From Gracilimonas sp964505215 (lineage in GTDB: Bacteria; Bacteroidota; Rhodothermia; Balneolales; Balneolaceae), in contig CAZDGU010000005.1 in assembly GCA_964505215.1 (NCBI GenBank), positions 124,001-188,000 of the forward strand: a stretch of DNA of 64,000 nt. Reading direction: 5' to 3'. This document shows positions 61,428 to 64,000 of this stretch, piece by piece. A program made the translations under genes and the position numbers. The notes beneath the pieces were generated by a model. That model was not told the DNA's origin. It did no database searches and saw nothing but the letters and a program-made list of their open reading frames with translations. Each line of letters starts with the position of its first letter. Position 1 is the first letter of the stretch.

Positions 61428-63116
61428 TTGAACTGGTATTACATACTTCTTGACCTTACGGCCCTCCTATTTTGCGTTATTTTTCTGCGTTACAGCTGGT
61501 ATCGCCTGCGTTTTTTTCTGCACACGTATCAGCAGATTGGCTACAAGAACAACGAATACTGGCAGTGGCTGAAAAGTAACTGGGAAGCAAAAGTAATACC
61601 GGCTAACATTGCCGCGCTCAATGTTTTAATTTTCATTTTTATCTGGTTTGATGAATGGTTCCTAAACACCTTTACGTACAGTGCACTTTCCATTTTCTTT
61701 TTTGTGATTTGTCTGTTTTGGTTTACCCCCGTAACTAAATACAAGCCTGAAAAAGTAAAAAAGCCGCTGGTTTTTACGCCGCGTGTGTGGCGGCTGACGG
61801 TTCCATTAGTACTTCTGAGTGCTTTTTTCCCGACTCTTTTCACATATCTTTCTTTTTCGGGAATGTTTCCGTTTACACAGGTACAGCTTCCCAATTACTT
61901 CTCCGGCTTTCAGCGATACGACCTCATTCTTCTGGTTTTTGGCTGGGCGTTTGGCAGTATGATTATCCCCTTTTTCCTGTTTATAGCCGGACTTCTCACC
62001 AAACCTGTTGAGTGGTTTATTCAAAATGGATTTAAGCGGCAGGCTCGCAAAAAGCTGGCTTCCATGCCCGATCTTAAAGTAATAGCCATCACCGGAAGCT
62101 ATGGTAAAACCAGCACCAAATTCATGATTCGGGACTTGTTGAAAGAGCGGTTTAGCGTGTGCGCAACACCGGGCAGCTTCAACACGCCAATGGGCATTTG
62201 CAAGGTCATAAACAACGATCTTCAGTCCCATCATCAAATTCTTATTTTAGAAATGGGTGCTCGGTATGAAGGCAATATTCAGGAACTCTGCGACATTGCC
62301 AAGCCTGATATTGCGGTAATCACCAACGTGGGGGTGGCTCATCTCGAAACATTTGGCTCGCAAGATGTAATTGCCCGCGAAAAAGGCACATTAGTACAAA
62401 ACCTATCTGAGGAAGGAGTAGCTATTCTGAATGCAGACGATGCCCGCGTTGCTAAAATGGGAAGCGAGCGCGAAGAAATAACCCGAATTTTAACAGGACT
62501 TTCGAGGGGTGAAATTAAAGCCGGCAACATTTCTTTCGACACTTCCGGAATGTCTTTTGACGTGGAAGTGGACGGCTACAAAGAACCGTTCAAAACAAAA
62601 TTGCTGGGGGCACATAATGTGCAAAACTTACTGCTCGCTATTGCTACAGCACGTCATTTCGGAATACGTTTAAAAACCATGGCCCTTGCTGCATCAGAAA
62701 TTGAACCCATAGAACATAGGCTGGAGCTTAAGCAACAAGGTGACTTATTTGTGATTGATGATGCCTTCAACTCTAATCCCGTGGGTGCTAAAAATGCGGT
62801 GGAAATATTGAGTGCATTTAATTCCGGCCAGCGTATTATCATCACCCCGGGAATGGTAGAACTTGGAGAAATTGAAGAACAAGAAAACAAGAAGTTTGGA
62901 CAAAGTATTGCCCGCGCCAATCTTGATTTAGTAATTTTAGTAGGCGAAGAACGGGCGAAACCTATTTTGGCGGGCATTCGTGAAGAAAATTCGGGAGCTA
63001 TGAATGTGCGCATCGTAAATAGCCTGTACGAAGCCAACGATTTGGTAAAAAAACACGCCCGCCCCGGCGATATTATCCTATACGAAAACGATCTTCCGGA
63101 TGTGTATAATGAGTAA
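61428..63116 (+). CDS. Membrane-anchored MurF-like Mur ligase
   Basis: A 562-residue protein combining about five N-terminal membrane helices (residues 1-200) with a Mur ligase domain. ATP P-loop IAITGSYGKTSTK near 222, LEMGARYEGNIQEL near 275, NVGVAHLETFGS near 303, NADDARVAK, and the C-terminal VIDDAFNSNP near 444 show an intact ligase of the MurF/FolC fold. True MurF has a different, soluble N-terminal domain. Substrate may be a lipid-linked or wall precursor. The start is TTG 61428; no ATG occurs in the first helix. It is divergent from the nucleotidyltransferase gene. Confidence 0.85.
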   Translation: MNWYYILLDLTALLFCVIFLRYSWYRLRFFLHTYQQIGYKNNEYWQWLKSNWEAKVIPANIAALNVLIFIFIWFDEWFLNTFTYSALSIFFFVICLFWFTPVTKYKPEKVKKPLVFTPRVWRLTVPLVLLSAFFPTLFTYLSFSGMFPFTQVQLPNYFSGFQRYDLILLVFGWAFGSMIIPFFLFIAGLLTKPVEWFIQNGFKRQARKKLASMPDLKVIAITGSYGKTSTKFMIRDLLKERFSVCATPGSFNTPMGICKVINNDLQSHHQILILEMGARYEGNIQELCDIAKPDIAVITNVGVAHLETFGSQDVIAREKGTLVQNLSEEGVAILNADDARVAKMGSEREEITRILTGLSRGEIKAGNISFDTSGMSFDVEVDGYKEPFKTKLLGAHNVQNLLLAIATARHFGIRLKTMALAASEIEPIEHRLELKQQGDLFVIDDAFNSNPVGAKNAVEILSAFNSGQRIIITPGMVELGEIEEQENKKFGQSIARANLDLVILVGEERAKPILAGIREENSGAMNVRIVNSLYEANDLVKKHARPGDIILYENDLPDVYNE

Positions 63117-63531
63117 AGAGCAGGTTACTGCTGCCCTAATTTCATTCTAAAACACCAGAACTTCTTCTTCCTGACTTCTATCAACCGCCACAAACCGGAC
63201 AGGTTTTTTCCCTTTAAAAACTGGCTGACTATCCTCGTTGCTAAGCTCCGGCTTAGAAACGCAGTCCCGGAAGCTCCAGCTTCGCATTATCTAACCATTG
63301 GTTTTGAATCACGGATTAAGGGGGGGATTACGCTGATGACGCGGATTTGGTTTCCTGACTTCCGCACTGGAACACCCAACTTTTGTCCATAATTCGGCTA
63401 AGTTAAATAGTATCATTGACGCAATATTGCCTGATTATAAAAGTGCGGAAGTCAGGCAGAATCAACCATCTCTTAGTTTTAATTACTGCATCTAATAAAA
63501 ATTGGCTGATGAGATTATTCAGTTGTAGTCA
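63117..63531. other. Intergenic region with a long perfect inverted repeat
   Basis: No gene is visible. It includes a CACGGATTA/GGATTACGC-type stretch at 63310-63345, common in bacterial intergenic repeats, and the inverted pair at 63354-63456. Confidence 0.5.
63354..63456. repeat. 103-bp element with perfect 15-bp inverted ends
   Basis: CCTGACTTCCGCACT (63354-63368) and AGTGCGGAAGTCAGG (63442-63456) are exact reverse complements, 73 bases apart. There is no open reading frame in the interior and no obvious target duplication. It may be a small non-autonomous mobile element. Confidence 0.8.
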
Positions 63532-64000
63532 CTACTCGAAGCGTACGGCCTGCGCCGGCTCTATTTCTGCAGCGCGATGTGCCGGATACCAGCTGGCAAG
63601 CACGCTCAATACCAAACTGACGGTTAAAATAAGCAGCACATCAACCGGGTTAATAAGTACCGGATAGGCGTCTATAATAAAGGCCGATGATAATTTTATG
63701 AGACCGAATTTCATTTGTAGCCAGCTTAGCAGAAGTCCCAGCGTTCCCCCAATTCCGCAGCCAATCAACCCAATGTACAACCCTTGTTTGCGGAATATAG
63801 ATTTAATGCCCTTCCGGCTGTATCCCATCGACATCAAAATGCCAATATCGCGCTGCTTTTGAATCACAATCATGGTCAGCGAGCCGATGATATTCAGCAT
63901 AGCCACAATCACAATAATGATTAGAATGGCAAAAGAGCCCCACTTTTCCAGATACATCACATCGTAAAGCGGCTTTTGCAAATCGTACCAGGTAGAAATT
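63532..64000 (-). CDS. LolC/LolE-type ABC transporter permease, 3' part
   Basis: The reading frame continues without stop to the window edge, so only the C-terminal 155 or so residues are seen. ISTWYDLQKPLYDVMYLEKWG, three hydrophobic segments, IQKQRDIGILMSMGYSRKGI and SWYPAHRAAEIEPAQAVRFE match the FtsX-like permease domain of LolC/E, which extracts lipoproteins from the inner membrane. The window contains many lipoprotein genes that would need this system. The 5' end is beyond position 64000. Confidence 0.88.
   Translation of the reverse strand, partial: ISTWYDLQKPLYDVMYLEKWGSFAILIIIVIVAMLNIIGSLTMIVIQKQRDIGILMSMGYSRKGIKSIFRKQGLYIGLIGCGIGGTLGLLLSWLQMKFGLIKLSSAFIIDAYPVLINPVDVLLILTVSLVLSVLASWYPAHRAAEIEPAQAVRFE

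Noticed and set aside
1..64000. tRNA or rRNA genes, prophage or complete insertion sequences
   Set aside because: No cloverleaf, rRNA motif, integrase, transposase or phage structural gene was recognised on either strand by eye.

Overview
The window looks like chromosome from a Balneolales/Rhodothermia-type bacterium (phylum Balneolota, close to Bacteroidota). Grounds: four secreted proteins end in the type IX secretion (T9SS) sorting domain (YQNYPNPFNPST start, LTLIK or LTLVK end); a PorX regulator is present; Shine-Dalgarno sites are generally weak; TTG and GTG starts recur; and two upstream regions carry a Bacteroidota-like TAnnTTTG box. The placement is inferred from family content, not from a marker gene. 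No tRNA, rRNA, CRISPR array or intact insertion sequence was seen.

Region 1 (428-17170) is the outstanding part: a surface-phosphonate cluster. AepX, AepY and an aminotransferase would turn phosphoenolpyruvate into 2-aminoethylphosphonate (AEP). A LicC/PntC-like nucleotidyltransferase could activate it as CMP-AEP. Two kinds of transferase that use CDP-activated head groups are present: a LicD-like protein (glycan acceptor) and a CDP-alcohol phosphatidyltransferase (lipid acceptor). Around them are a phospholipase-D-like enzyme, four glycosyltransferases, a Stealth phosphosugar transferase, an ABC exporter, an MMPL/RND exporter and a Wzi-like outer-membrane protein. The cluster switches strand six times with almost no spacing, so sense and antisense transcripts should overlap.

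Region 2 (17311-28440) is mostly housekeeping: an xseB-dxs-lipoprotein-queA row, comEC, a hemolysin-III-type membrane protein, a large HExxH/TolB-propeller/barrel envelope protein, a DUF2911 lipoprotein and an AtuA-like small protein.

Region 3 (28441-37230) has a Ser/Thr kinase with TPR repeats, a divergent-subgroup ECF sigma factor and two T9SS-exported beta-propeller proteins whose sorting-domain DNA is nearly identical. Several dispersed inverted-repeat elements lie between these genes.

Region 4 (37231-48481) holds an ABC-F ATPase, an amidoligase/glutamine-amidotransferase pair, a HigBA toxin-antitoxin pair, an OmpA/DUF4398 lipoprotein pair, and two tandem enzyme pairs (amidohydrolases; M23 peptidases). 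In each pair one copy has lost metal-binding residues.

Region 5 (48482-64000) starts with a 1.2 kb repeat-rich gene-free stretch. It then carries an HtrA protease, two response regulators (one is PorX), NrnA, thiamine pyrophosphokinase, a PnuC-type transporter, TsaE, an HhH membrane protein, an alpha/beta hydrolase, SerA, a sugar nucleotidyltransferase, a membrane-anchored Mur ligase and the 3' part of a LolC/E-type permease cut by the window edge.
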